Source: Perognathus longimembris pacificus
Taxonomy: Eukaryota; Chordata; Mammalia; Rodentia; Heteromyidae
DNA: 64,000 nt
Assembly (NCBI RefSeq): GCF_023159225.1
Contig: NC_063164.1
Location: 70,293,300-70,357,299 of the forward strand
Direction: 5' to 3'
Of this stretch, positions 24,246-35,278 are shown one piece after another. Under the pieces are notes generated by a model. That model did not search any database. It saw only the letters and a program-made list of their open reading frames with translations, and was not told the origin of the DNA. Made by a program: the position numbers and the translations under genes. Each line of letters opens with the position of its first letter. Positions within the stretch are counted from its first letter, which is position 1.

Positions 24246-24690
24246 TAATTTTAAAAATTGAAGTTGGTAACTTTGTCATGGAAGTGTAATAACCAGTACA
24301 AACTCATTCTATATGAAAAATTAATGAATTTTTATTTTGTTATATTCTCCAAAGAACCTCTAATGCATCAATAATTACAATTTTTCTAATTAAAACAAAA
24401 AGTCAAATACATATTTGGTCCTGAAATTTTATTCAGTACTGGCTTCCTTAGTAGTTTTTCAATTAAATTATAATTAGAACATTCAGTTCAGGATGGAGAT
24501 TGTAGATGATAAGACTTATGAATGTAAATGCTTCATATAAAACCTGAAACATTATGTAGATTCAATTATTCACACTAAAGTCTAATCATGCATTAAGAAA
24601 CTTTAATAAACACTCTCCTTGACACAAAAAGTATCTAACAATATTTTCTGATAATGTAATTGTAAACGTAAAATAAACCTTAATTATAAA
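24246..24690. other. AT-rich unique DNA, no gene seen
   Basis: No recognisable repeat or exon. Confidence 0.5.
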
Positions 24691-24694
24691 AATG

Positions 24695-24931
24695 TTTATT
24701 AGTAGGGCATGGTTAGCTCACAGATGTAGACCTAGCTACTAAGGAGGCTGAGATCTGATGATCATGGTTCAAGGCCAGCCTGGCAGGAAAGTCTATGAGA
24801 TAAGACCCTTAACTCCAATAAACTACTCAGAGAAAGCCAGAAGTGGAGCTCTGGTTCAAATGGTAGAGCACTAGCCTTGAGCACAAAGAGGGTCAAGGGA
24901 CAGTACCCAGGCCCTGAGTTCAAGCCCCAGG

Positions 24932-24964
<33 letters not shown>
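24695..24964 (+). repeat. B1-like/Geo SINE with triplet-repeat tail
   Basis: The head is TAGGGCATGGTTAGCTCACA ... CTACTAAGGAGGCTGAGATC (7SL/B1 type). The linker AACTCCAATAAACTACTCAG is followed by the Geo monomer (AGCCAGAAGTGGAGCTCTGG ... CCTGAGTTCAAGCCCCAGG). The tail at 24933-24964 is (CCA)n passing into (ACA)n. Confidence 0.88.
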
Positions 24965-25093
24965 TATTGACACTTTAAAAATCAGCGATAAAGAAGCCAT
25001 TTTTCTGAACACTAGTGCTTTTCCTTGATACACTATTTTTTAAATTAATTTGTCAAAGTGATGTACAGAAGGGTTACAGTTTCATATGTAAGG

Positions 25094-25741
25094 CAGTGCA
25101 TACATTTCTTTTTTTATTGTCAAACTGATATACAGAGGGTTACAGTTTCATACTTTAGGCATTGGATACATTTCTTGTACTGTTACCTCCTCCCTCATTT
25201 CCCCCTTCCCCCTCCCCCTTTCCCATTCCTTCCATGAGTTGTTCAGTAGATTTACACTAAACAGCTCTGCAAGTATTGCTTTTGTAATCGTTTGTCTTTT
25301 TTACCCTGTGTCTCTCGATTTTGGTCTTCCCTTACTGTTTCCTAGTTCTAATGCCTGTATACATGGTTTCCAATGTACTCAGATAAGATACAGAGATAAT
25401 GAAGGTACCACCACAGGAAGGGCATGCAAGAGGATCATCAACAATAGAAGCTACGGTTTCACATCGCATGCTGAAAGTAATTACAACAGTGATATAACAG
25501 TTGTTTCCATAACATGGAGCTCATTTCACTTAGCATCATCTTTTGAGTTCATAAGGGTACAGCTATTGGGCTGTTGTGATCCTCTGCTGTGACTAACCTA
25601 AACCTGTGCTAATTATTCAAAAATATGGAACGCTTCACGAATTTGCGTGTCATCCTTGCGCAGGGGCCATGCTAATCTTCTCTGTATCGTTCAAATTTTA
25701 GTATATGTGCTGCGGAAGTGAGCACAGTGCATATATTTCTT
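25094..25741 (-). mobile_element. U6 snRNA/L1 chimeric retrocopy with TSDs
   Basis: In element orientation the full U6 sequence (25725-25619) is followed immediately after its terminal TTTTT by L1 3'UTR (25618 to about 25111), which ends CAATAAAAAAA. Flanking repeats are 25094-25110 and 25725-25741, CAGTGCATACATTTCTT versus CAGTGCATATATTTCTT, one mismatch. The single TSD pair around the joined unit shows it was inserted as one cDNA, not as U6 and L1 separately. The L1 part begins at the GAATAATTA that in L1-D contains the ORF2 stop codon. U6/L1 chimeras are known from primates and other mammals and are attributed to template switching or RNA joining. Confidence 0.92.
25619..25725 (-). pseudogene. 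Full-length U6 snRNA retropseudogene
   Basis: The 107 nt from GTGCTCACTTCCGCAGCACA to GCGTTCCATATTTTT correspond to the whole U6 snRNA, with the ACAGAGA box and the AGCATGGCCCCTGCGC stem intact. From memory of the mammalian sequence I count three differences: two near nt 7-12 and one near nt 33. It is called a pseudogene because it is embedded in an L1-mediated insertion and its upstream side is a SINE A-tail, with no PSE or TATA box of a U6 promoter. Confidence 0.93.
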
Positions 25742-25969
25742 TTTTTTTTTTTTTTTTTTGGCCAGTCCTGGGGCTTGGACTCAGGGCCTGAGCACTGTCC
25801 CTGGCTTCCTTTTGCTCAAGGCTAGCACTCTGCCACTTGAGCCACAGCGCCACTTCTGGCCGTTTTCTGTATATGTGGTGCTGGGGAATCGAACCCAGGG
25901 CCTCATGTATACGAAGCAAGCTCTCTTGCCACTAGGCCATATCCCCAGCCCCCAGTGCATATATTTCTT
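25725..25969 (-). repeat. IDL-Geo SINE inserted in the chimera's TSD
   Basis: The SINE body 25742-25952 has perfect 17-bp repeats CAGTGCATATATTTCTT at 25725-25741 and 25953-25969. The element is full length, with a GGGGCTGGGGATATGGCC head, a Geo monomer and an A tail of about 20. Low divergence indicates a young insertion. Its TSD re-uses the 5' TSD copy of the U6/L1 chimera, so it came second. Confidence 0.95.
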
Positions 25970-26334
25970 ATCCAACTTGTTACCTCCAACCTCATTCCCC
26001 CCCTCCTCCACCTTCCCCCTTCCCCATTACCTTCCCCCTATGAATTGTACAGTTGGTTTACAGCATTTAGTTTTGTAAATGTTGCTATTGCATTGGTTTG
26101 TCTTTTATCCTTTGTATCTTCATTTTGATATTTCCCTTCCCTTACCTAGTTCCAACACATATATACAATATCCAAGGTACCAAAATCAGTTACAGTGATA
26201 TCAGGGGTAAGACCATGGGGAAGAAAGACAAAAGGCAAAGGCATAATTTCACATGGTATGTTGAAAGTCACACCAACAATGATAAAACACTTGTTTCCAT
26301 AACTTGGAATTCAGTTTGCTTAGCATCATCCCAT

Positions 26335-26394
26335 GAACTCAGGGCTTCATGCATGCTAGGCAAACACTATACCACTAAGCCACATTCCCAGCCC
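26335..26394 (-). repeat. 3'-truncated ID SINE fused to L1 3'UTR
   Basis: On the minus strand GGGCTGGGAATGTGGCTTAG starts a typical ID element that stops after CCCTGAGTTC, inside the B box. It runs directly into L1 3'UTR sequence GATGATGCTAAGC. The ID 3' part and A tail are missing exactly at the junction. Confidence 0.75.
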
Positions 26395-26408
26395 TAGTTA
26401 TAGTATTT

Positions 26409-29109
26409 CTAAATGACATATATAAAAAAAATTAATGCAACATATTTAGAAAAATAAAACTGCATCAAAATCTGATATGTACCAGAAATAGATTATTAAC
26501 ACATGAAGTAAACAAAAATTACACATTAAAAAACTAACAACAACAAAGAAAAAAACAACAACACACACACTACAGGATAACAACCACCAGCACTGATATA
26601 AAATACACTTAAAAGCTGCTTTTGTTGAAAAGCACTGACTAGTTGGGCCCATGAATTTGCTAAAAGATGGGGAAAAAAAAAAAAAAAAAACTTGTCATCT
26701 CTGCCTCCATTTTGTATGTGAGTCTGCTCTAAGCCATTCTCTCTGCTGTACCTTTGCAATCACCTTGCAATACAGGAAGAACAGGACTGTTGGGTAACAA
26801 CTTTATAACAAGTGCCTGAAATTGCTACTAAGGAACAATAAGACTTCCTCCTGACAGACTACTGACCAGGCAACAGTGACTTGTTCACGTTCCTCAAATG
26901 ATGAAATCATAACAACTTCTCCAATGCTTTTCTCAAAATCAGGACTGAAATAATGATCATCTAGGCCATACCTTGACCAGGACTGGTTAATAATTATACT
27001 TCTTTTTATTATTATATTTATTTCATACTTTATGTATTTCATTATATATATTTTTTTTATTATAAGTGTACTTCTACTTGCATCCAGCTTTGTTTTTTGT
27101 CTATAAAACCCAGACCTCATGTATGTATCCTGAAGATGGCTGAAGATGTACTAAAGTGGTCTTTTCTTATGGCCTGAGATCTAAAATTCCAGTTTTATTA
27201 GTAGGAATAATTTTTGTGTGTATGATAAGGCCATGATGACTTTTTTCTTCCACATTCCTGTTTTAAGTGTTTTACTTTAATTATTATGATTATAATGGTA
27301 GAAGTAAGATTGCAATATTTTTAAACGAGAGAAAAAATGTCATTTTAAGGATGCGCTCTAATCGCCCAACAAACTGGTAAATTACTCAAGTGCAAGAATT
27401 GTATAATTTATTTCTTGAATTGTAACACACTGCCTTAATGAAGTGCCCAAAAATCTTTCCAAATAGCAAATGTTTGATAGTTTTCTCTCTCTCCTTTCAA
27501 GTATATTCAAGTATATTTCAAGTATATCAAAAGGAGAAATGTGATTCAACCTGCTTTGTGCCTAAGTCATGGCCAAAGACTTTCATACATGTATGAAATT
27601 ATAGTCATAAAAATTAGGAAGCTGGGCACTGTTTTGGGAGAGTAATTTTTTTAAAATGTAAAGTCCGTTTGTTAAAGCTCTGCAGCATGTGAAATGTTTG
27701 GCACCAATGGATTGACAGCACCTGACTCTCAAGAGAAAAACTTGTTTTTGCTTTGTCATCACTAAAGGAAAAAAAAGGAAACATATACAGATATATAATT
27801 TTATTTTATTGAGCAACTAAAGGATAAAATGGAAATAAAAGCTACTTGAGTATTTCTATGGAAAACCCTTTTGGAACCAGGGATGAATGGAGAACATGGT
27901 TTCATAGCCTAATGCACTTGGTTCCATCTGTTGAAATGGCACTGTGCCTAACTGCCAGATGGTGTCCTGGCTTCACAGGGACAGAGGCGCCAAAAGATGG
28001 CTTTAGAAGATGCTGCTAATACCACCCCTTAAGCCTCCTGCCTCGGTAACAACTCATCCATATTGGCGACACTGTCACATCTCACATGGTTTTTATGATT
28101 TGTAGAAATAAGTGGTTCCAACCATTTACTGAGTCACATCCTTTGGCTGACTACCAGTTTCTGATCTTTCAAATGTTGAAAAACTATGAAAGTGGTAGAC
28201 AGAAAGGTTGAGAATGTCTGTGCACTTGAAATAGCCAACTCTACAGGTAGTGCTTAAGGGCCATTAGGATCCTATGATGTGTCTAGTACTATTATGTAGG
28301 GGTAGATGTAGAAAAACTGCTCATGAAATTAAATCATTTGAAATGTGAGTAGAAAAGCTAGTGGGTAGAACTGGAGATGTAACTTTAGTTCGAGATCCCT
28401 TGTCTATCATTCACCTAACACTGGGTTCAGTGTTGCAGGAGAACAAACCGAAAACAAAATCTCTATAAGGTCCAGTCATCTAAATGATACAAAAAGAAAA
28501 CTGGTTATTTTCAAAAGGATACCATTACCTAGCCACAATAACTGTAAACAATTTTCATGCTGAAAGAAAAGAGAGTTCCACGTGAAGCTATCAGTTTCTT
28601 TAGTTTTACTCAAAACTCTATGGTAGATAAGTAAGAGTAAGTGTACCCTCTGTTGATGGATACATTATTTGTTACAATAAAGACAAATCTCCTATATAAA
28701 TATAGACTGAATATATACAATTGATTTATAAACTCAGTATTATTACATGATAACTTATGGCTAATTTCATTGAAAGAACATTTGAAGAAGTAGTGACATG
28801 AACTTTTTTTTAATGGGCATTACTTTTCTTGCTCATGTTCAACAGAAGAAAAGACTAAAACTGGGGCATAATCACTCATTGGAGGAAAACTCTCCAAATT
28901 ATCTTGCCTCTTTGGAACTTCGGGGTTCCCATCAGGTAGTATGAGTGCAAGCTCCTAGGAAATGAAGTCATCTGAGGGATAGACCTGTGATGCTGCAGTG
29001 GGCCAGTGCAAGAACTCACTGTATGTATCTCTGTGTTCTGAGTAATGTCCTCTTACCTCTTGCTACAGCAAAATTAAATAATTTGTTTTCTTACTAGGGG
29101 TCAATTCTG
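26409..29109. other. Unique DNA, no gene seen
   Basis: No exon or identifiable element across 2.7 kb except an A run at 26672-26690 and a TA-rich patch near 27000-27060. Short open frames at 26446, 26526, 26803 and 27583 have no domain. 27860-28250 is less AT-rich and could be an old repeat, but I cannot name it. Confidence 0.45.
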
Positions 29110-29343
29110 ACAGGAAATTTTTGGGTGCATACCAGTCTTGGGGATTGAACTCAGAGCCTGGGCATTGTCCCTGGGAAATTTTTATCAAGCTCTACCCGTT
29201 TCCGGCTTTTTGGTGGCTATTTGGAGAAACACGTCTCATAGACTTACTTGCCTGGGCTGACTTTGAACTACAGTCCTAAGAATTCAGCTTCCTGACTAGC
29301 TAGGATTACAGGCATGAAAATTACAGGCATTACAGGAATTTTT
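29110..29343 (-). repeat. B1-like/Geo SINE with TSD
   Basis: Flanked by ACAGGAAATTTTT (29110-29122) and ACAGGAATTTTT (29332-29343), differing by one base of length. The plus strand shows a reversed Geo tail (CAGTCTTGGGGATTGAACTC, CTGGGCATTGTCCCTGG) and then a reversed B1-like head ending GCTAGGATTACAGGCATGA. The Geo part is partly deleted. Confidence 0.8.
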
Positions 29344-29857
29344 CTTTTTAAATAAAGTGGGAGTGAGGTGAGTTTGCTTTTCCTGGTTGCTGTCAGTTTA
29401 CATTTCTAACCAATCGGTTTCTCTTTCTCTGGAAATTTATTCCCATTATCTACATGGTTACCAAGAAGGCCAGCTTTATTTCATTTCAAGTCCATTAATT
29501 TTTTATTCATTAGTGATTTCTGCTTATCTCAAATGTTTTACTATCTTTATTATATGTACATCAACCTAGCATAAGTGTTTTTGTATGTAATTTTTGAAGA
29601 AAGTAAAAGCCAAACACAAAATCCGACAGTATTTCAAGATCACATCCAGCACATGTATTCATTTTCCATCAGTTACCTCCCTCTTGAGGTGAAGTGGGGT
29701 TTTGGAGAAATCTTAATGATGTGACTGCTACATGGGCCGTAGACCTAAACAACTCTGTCTTCTACATTCTTTACCGCATGTGTGCACACATATCTGCATG
29801 TGTATGCATATGTATGTAGATGTACATGCATGTAAGCATGTAGTTTAGGGAGCAATT
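29344..29857. other. Unique DNA with ATGTATGC-rich patch
   Basis: No gene. 29775-29840 is a degenerate alternating purine/pyrimidine (TGTATGCATA-type) low-complexity stretch. Confidence 0.5.
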
Positions 29858-30108
29858 CTAAGATGCCATTTTGGGTTTTTTTTTGTTTGTTTTTTTTTGG
29901 CCAGTCCTGGGCCTTGGACCTCAGGGCATGAGCACTGTCCCTGGCTTCTTCCCGCTCAAGGCGAGCACTCTGCCACTTGAGCCACAGCGCCACTTCTGGC
30001 TGTTTTCTGTATATGTGGTGCTGGGGAATCGAACCTAGGGCCTCGTGTATCTGAGGCAGGCACTCTTGCCACTAGGCTATATCCCCAGCCCCCTAAGATG
30101 CCATTTTG
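29858..30108 (-). repeat. IDL-Geo SINE with perfect 16-bp TSD
   Basis: The body 29874-30092 is flanked by CTAAGATGCCATTTTG at 29858-29873 and 30093-30108. Full length with an ID-like head (GGGGCTGGGGATATAGCC), a Geo monomer and a T-rich (A-tail) start on the plus strand at 29877-29899. A young copy. Confidence 0.95.
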
Positions 30109-31150
30109 ATCATGCACTTTTCCATTGGGGAACATTTCCCCAGGCAAGTCATAGTGTCTGCATTTTAGCTGTTGGAGAAACAACTTGGAAAATAAAAGAA
30201 AGTACAAAGCCTCCTTCATGAAGTTTCATGTTTTATGATAAAGGCATGAAAAATATTATTTACTATTTACTAACACATTATTATTTTACTACTTACCAGT
30301 TATCTTGATAGATTCTTTTATCTATCAGTTTGTAACATGATAAGGAAATATAAAAGGCTATGAGAACTCCATATCAGGGATAATAAACTACTCCAAATAA
30401 GAAAAATTTTGCCTGAGGCAGTGACAGGTACACTAAAAAAAATAAGCAAGATTCACTCAAAAGAGCATGTACAATGTTGGAAATAATTAGATAAGGTTCT
30501 TATATCAACAAGCAGAAAGCTGCTTGTCATTGTGTTCATGTAGATAATGAAGCATCTGTACCTAAACTCTTTCTGCATTGAGGGATGAAAAATCCCAACT
30601 CATAATTCTCTAAGGGAAAATGGAATTTATTGTCTCATGTAGTATAATTGGTTTCAGATGTGGCTTCTTGTACAGTTTGGCTAATTTCTCTATTCAGTTG
30701 TAGATATTGCTTCTTTAGTATACCATGTATTATCCAAGATTTCAAGACAGAAGCTTATACTTCTTAAATTAATATTCAGGCAAATTATGTCACATCACTA
30801 TTGTAAAGTATTGAAATTAGCAATGATACTGGCATAGATCACTTACCACTGACTGAGAAAGTATGACAAAGTACTAGAAGATTTAAAAAATTATGTTCAA
30901 CTGCTCCTTGATGATGTTGTCTTCACATTCTGACTGCATATTCTTTTGTTGGTTCTTCATGATAATTAAGTCATATAGTCTACAGAGGGCATAGAAATAT
31001 AAATGCTTCCTTAGCATAGTTGATACTTTAAGATGTAGATGAGGAATATGTCTTTCAGTTGTGTAATTTATTAGTAGATGTTACTATTTTCAGTGTGTCA
31101 AATGTGTGAAAATTATTACATTTTACATAGATTTAAATTAGAAGATTTAC
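30109..31150. other. AT-rich unique DNA, no gene seen
   Basis: No recognised repeat or exon between the SINE and the 3' end of L1-B. Confidence 0.5.
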
Positions 31151-31397
31151 ATGAATTTTCTTTTTATTTTTTTTAAATTTTTTTTATTATTAATTGAACA
31201 TAAATTTTTTTTACAAGGTGTTGTGCAAAGAGGGTGCAGTTACATAGGAGGGCAGTGTGTACATTTCTTGTGATATCTTACAACCTGTTTTTCCATCCCT
31301 TGTCTAGGTCAGGTAGACCCATATGCAATATACAATGTATCAAGCACATATACAGTGTTCACAGACTTGGTCTCTACTGTCTCTCCATCTCCCTTTG

Positions 31398-34300
31398 TTA
31401 ACAGTCATATATCAGGGAGATCATGCCCCTTTGTTTTCTGTGTTCTAGGCTTGTCTCGCTCAACATTATTTGTTCGAGTTCTGACCATTTCCCTGCGAAT
31501 AACAATATTTGACCATTCCTAATCGCTATGTAGTATTCCATTGTGTATAAGTACCATATTTTTTGGATCCATTCATCTGTGGAGGGGCATCTGGGTTGTT
31601 TCCAAATTTTGGCTATTGTGAATTGTGCCGCGATAAACATGGAAGTACAAATGTCCTTTTGATATCTTGGGTTTTGCTGTTTAGGATAGATGCCTAGGAG
31701 TGGTATGGCTGGGTCATAGGGTAGGTCTATATTGAGCTTTTTGAGAAACCTCCATACTGTTCTCCAAAGTGGTTGTACTAATTTGCACTCCCACCAACAA
31801 TGGAGAAGGGTTCCTCTTTCCCCGCACCCCCTCCAGCATTTGTTGTTGCCTGAGTTCAGAGTATAGGCCATTCTAACTGGGGTGAGGTGGTATCTTAGGG
31901 TTGTTTTTATTTGCATTTCCTTTACTAGCAGGGATGTTGAGCATTTCCTCATGTGTTTCTTTGCCATTTTTATATCTTCTCTTGTGAAGTCTCTCTTTAG
32001 CTCTTTTGCCCATTTCCTAATAGGTTTATTGGGCTTGGAGGGGCTTAGTTTTTTGAGTTCTCTGTAGATGACAGATATCAGGCCTTTGTCTGTTGCTGTG
32101 CTGGTAAATATCCTTTCCCATATCATTGGCTGTCTTTCTATTTTGGTGGCTATGACCTTAGCTGTGCAGAAACTTTTTAATTTGTAGTAGTCCCATTTGT
32201 TGAGTCTTTCCCCTATTTGTTGTGCCCCTGGGACTCTATTCAGGAAGTTCCTTCCTGTGCCTATAAGTTCTAGTGTATTTCCTACTCTGTCCTTCAGTAG
32301 TTTCAAGGATTCAGGTCTGATGTTGAGGTCCTTGATCCATTTTGAGTTGATCTTGGTGCATGGTGATAGGCTTGGGTCTACTTTGAGTTTTCTGCATATG
32401 GCTGCCCAGTTCTCCCAGCACCAGTAGTTGAAGAGGCTATGTTTATTCCATTGTATGTCTTTAGCTCCTTTGTCGAATATCAGTTGGCTGTAAGAGTGCG
32501 GTTTTATTTCTGGGTCTTCAATTCTAATCCACTGGTCTTCCGATCTGTTTTTATACCAATACCATGCTGTTTTTGTTATGATGGCCTTGTAGTAGAGCTT
32601 GAAGTCTGGTATGGTGATACCTCCTGCACTATGTTTTTTGCCTAGAATTGCTTTGGCTATTCTAGGTTTTTTGCTGTTCCATATGAATTTATGGATTGAT
32701 TTATCTATTTCAGTGAAGAATGTGGCTGGGATTTTGATAGGTATTGCATTGAATTTGTATAACAATTTGGGCAATATGGCCATTTTCACTATATTGATTC
32801 TGCCTACCCATGAGCATGGGAGGTCTTTCCATCTCCTTGTGTCTTCTTTGATTTCCCTTATTAGATTTTTGTAGTTTTCATTGAATAGGTCCGTCACATC
32901 CTTGGTTAAGTTGATCCCTAGGTACTTTATTCTTTTTTTGGCTACTGTAAATGGAATTGTTTCCATAATTTCCTTTTCTGTTTGTCTATTGCTGGTGTAC
33001 AGAAAAGCTGCTGACTTTTGTGGATTGATTTTGTATCCTGCTACTTTGCCAAAATGGTTTATTAGATGTAGGAGTTTGGGTACTGAGTTTTTTGGGTCCT
33101 TGAGATATAAGATCATGTCGTCTGCGAATAGAGATAACTTGATTTCTTCCTTGCTGGTGGATCCTTTGATGTCCTCCTCTTGCCTTATTGCTATGGCTAG
33201 GGATTCCAGCACTATGTTGAACAGAAGTGGGGAGAGTGGGCATCCTTGTCTTGTTCCTGTGTTTAGGGGGAATGATTTAAGTTTCTCTCCATTTAATATG
33301 ATATTAGCAGTTGGTCTGTTGTATATGGCTTTTATTGTTTTGAGGAATGTTCCATCTATTCCTGTTCTCTCCAAAGCTTTTAATAGGAATGGATGTTGTA
33401 TTTTGTCGAAGGTTTTTTGGGCATCGACTGAGATAACAATGTGATTCTTGATTTTAGTTCTGTTTATGTGGTGAATTACATTGATTGATTTACGGATGTT
33501 GAACCATCCTTGTGACTGAGGGATGAAGCCTACTTGGTCATGATGTATGATATTCTTGATCACTTTCTGGATCCTGTTAGCTAATATTTTATTGAGGATC
33601 TTTGCATCTGTGTTCATTAGTGATATTGGTCTGTAGTTCTCTTTTTTTGTTGGATCTTTGCCTGGTTTGGGGATGAGTATGATATTAGCTTCGTAGAATG
33701 AGTTTGGGATTTCTCCCTCCGTTTCTATTTCGCGGAAGAGTTTGAGGAGTATTGGAATTAGCTCCTCACTAAAGGTTTTGTAGAATTCGTTGGTGAATCC
33801 ATCTGGGCCTGGGCTTTTCTTAGTAGGGAGGTTCTTGATTACCTCTTGTATCTCACCATAAGTTATTGGTTTATTTAGTTGATTTATTTCTTCTTGGTTC
33901 AGTTTGGGCAGTTTGTACTTCTCTAAGAATTGATCCATTTCTGTAAAATTATTGTTTTTTGCTGAGTAGAGGTTTTGGAAATAGCTCCTTATGATTGTTT
34001 GAATATCGTGTGTACTTGTTGTAATTTTTCCTGTGGAGTCCCTGATTTTACGAATATGAGTCTCTTCTCTTCTTTTTTTTTGTGAGTCTTACAAGGGGTC
34101 TGTCAATTTTGTTTATTTTCTCAAAGAACCAGCTTTTAGTCTTATTTATTTGTTGAATGGTCTTTCTATTTTCAATCAGATTTATCTCTTCTTTAATCTT
34201 TGTAATCTCTCCCCTCCTAGTCGTTTTAGATTCTGTCATTTCTTGTTTCTCCAGTTGTTTTAGTTTCATCGTGAGGGTATTCACCTGCTCTGCTTCCATT

Positions 34301-35224
34301 CTTTTAATGTGGGTACTGAGTGCAATGATCTTGCCCCTCAGTACTGCCTTAGCTGTGTCCCATAGGTTTCTTTGTGATGTGTTTTCTTTGTCATTGTGGC
34401 TTATGAATTCCTTGATTTCATCTTTAATTTGATCTGTGGCCCAAGTGTTGGATAGCAGCGTGGGGTTTAGCCTCCAAGAGTGTGTATAGGCTCTGTGGTA
34501 TCCTTTGTTGTTGAGGGTTACCTTTAATCCACTGTGATCAGATATAATACATGGGATGATGTCAATACTTTTGTATTTGCTGAGGTTCTTTGTGTGGGCT
34601 ATGACGTGGTCTATTTTGGAATATGATCCATGGGCTGCTGAAAAGAAGGTGTATTGGGTCTCTGTAGGGTGGAAGGTTCTATATAAGTCTGTTAGATCCA
34701 TTTGGGAAATGGTGTTATTTAGGTCCTCAGCTCCCTTACTAATCCTCTGGGTGTTGGATCTGTCTCTTGGAGAGAGAGGAGTATTAAAGTCACCCACTAT
34801 GATTGTGTTTGCATCTATCTTGCTCTGTAATTCTGTGAGAATTTGCTTGACATATGTCCGGCCTCTTTTGTTCGGTGAGTATACATTTATCACCGTGATG
34901 TCTTGATTCTGGATTTTTCCTTGTATTAAAATGTAGTGTCCTTCTTTGTCTTTTTGAGTGGACTTTAAAGAGAAGTCCAGCTTGTCTGAGATCAGAATGG
35001 CTACACCTGCCGTTTTGGTGGGTGCATTTGCTTGGTAGATCTTGCTCCATCCTTTCATTCGAAGCCTGTTTTTGTCCCTTGCTGTAAGGTGGGTCTCTTG
35101 TAGACAGCAGATGTCAACTTTTTGTTTGCGGATCCATTCTGCCAGTCTGCTCCTCTTGATCGGGGAGTTTAAGCCATTTATATTTAAAGAGATCAAGGAT
35201 AAGGGTGTTTTTTTCTCCTTCCAT
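31398..35224 (-). pseudogene. L1-B ORF2: endonuclease, reverse transcriptase, Cys domain; two A-run slips
   Basis: ORF2p makes the target nick and the cDNA. Two long frames cover it. 35196-34048 (382 codons) is the endonuclease domain: LNINGLNSPIKRS, CLQETHL with the catalytic Glu, VGDFNTPLSPRDRS and SKIDHVI with the catalytic His. 33938-31398 (846 codons) holds the RT: SPGPDGF near residue 42, motif [11 protein letters not shown] at about 171, motif [13 protein letters not shown] at 229, FADD at 271 (about 33128-33117). It ends with the Z/C-terminal region and [18 protein letters not shown] near 31850-31790. The frames separate near 34080 at a run of 9 A where L1-A has 8. The Met at 35224 (homologous to the L1-A start) is thrown out of frame by a run of 7 A. 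Otherwise it is uninterrupted. Confidence 0.93.
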
Positions 35225-35278
35225 TTTCTTGTTGGGCTGTTTTTTCCTGTTTTTTTTTTTTTTTTTTTCTTCTTGTCT

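Larger units (their letters stand above)
25023..26408 (-). mobile_element. Nested retroelement cluster: ID/L1 tail + U6/L1 chimera + IDL-Geo SINE
   Basis: The outer host is an L1-D-lineage 3'UTR on the minus strand, with pieces at 26334 to about 25953 and 25110 to about 25045. A U6/L1 chimera (25111-25725) interrupts it, and an IDL-Geo SINE (25742-25952) lies next to the chimera. The target CAGTGCAYAYTTTCTT-like sequence occurs three times (25094-25110, 25725-25741, 25953-25969). At the 5' end the outer L1 tail is joined directly to a 3'-truncated ID element (26394-26335). The outer unit is bounded by similar 16-mers, CCTTGATACACTATTT (25023-25038) and CCTAGTTATAGTATTT (26393-26408), 12 of 16 matching. 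Those may be an old TSD. Confidence 0.85.

Noticed and set aside
25619..25725. Functional U6 snRNA gene
   Set aside because: No U6 promoter elements upstream (a SINE A-tail abuts it), TSD-bounded, three substitutions, and fused to L1 at its 3' end.
32881..33444. 187-codon plus-strand frame, also present as 181 codons at 4150-4695 and as pieces in L1-C
   Set aside because: It is antisense to the RT domain of L1 ORF2. Its recurrence follows from the L1 copies themselves, with no independent coding signal.
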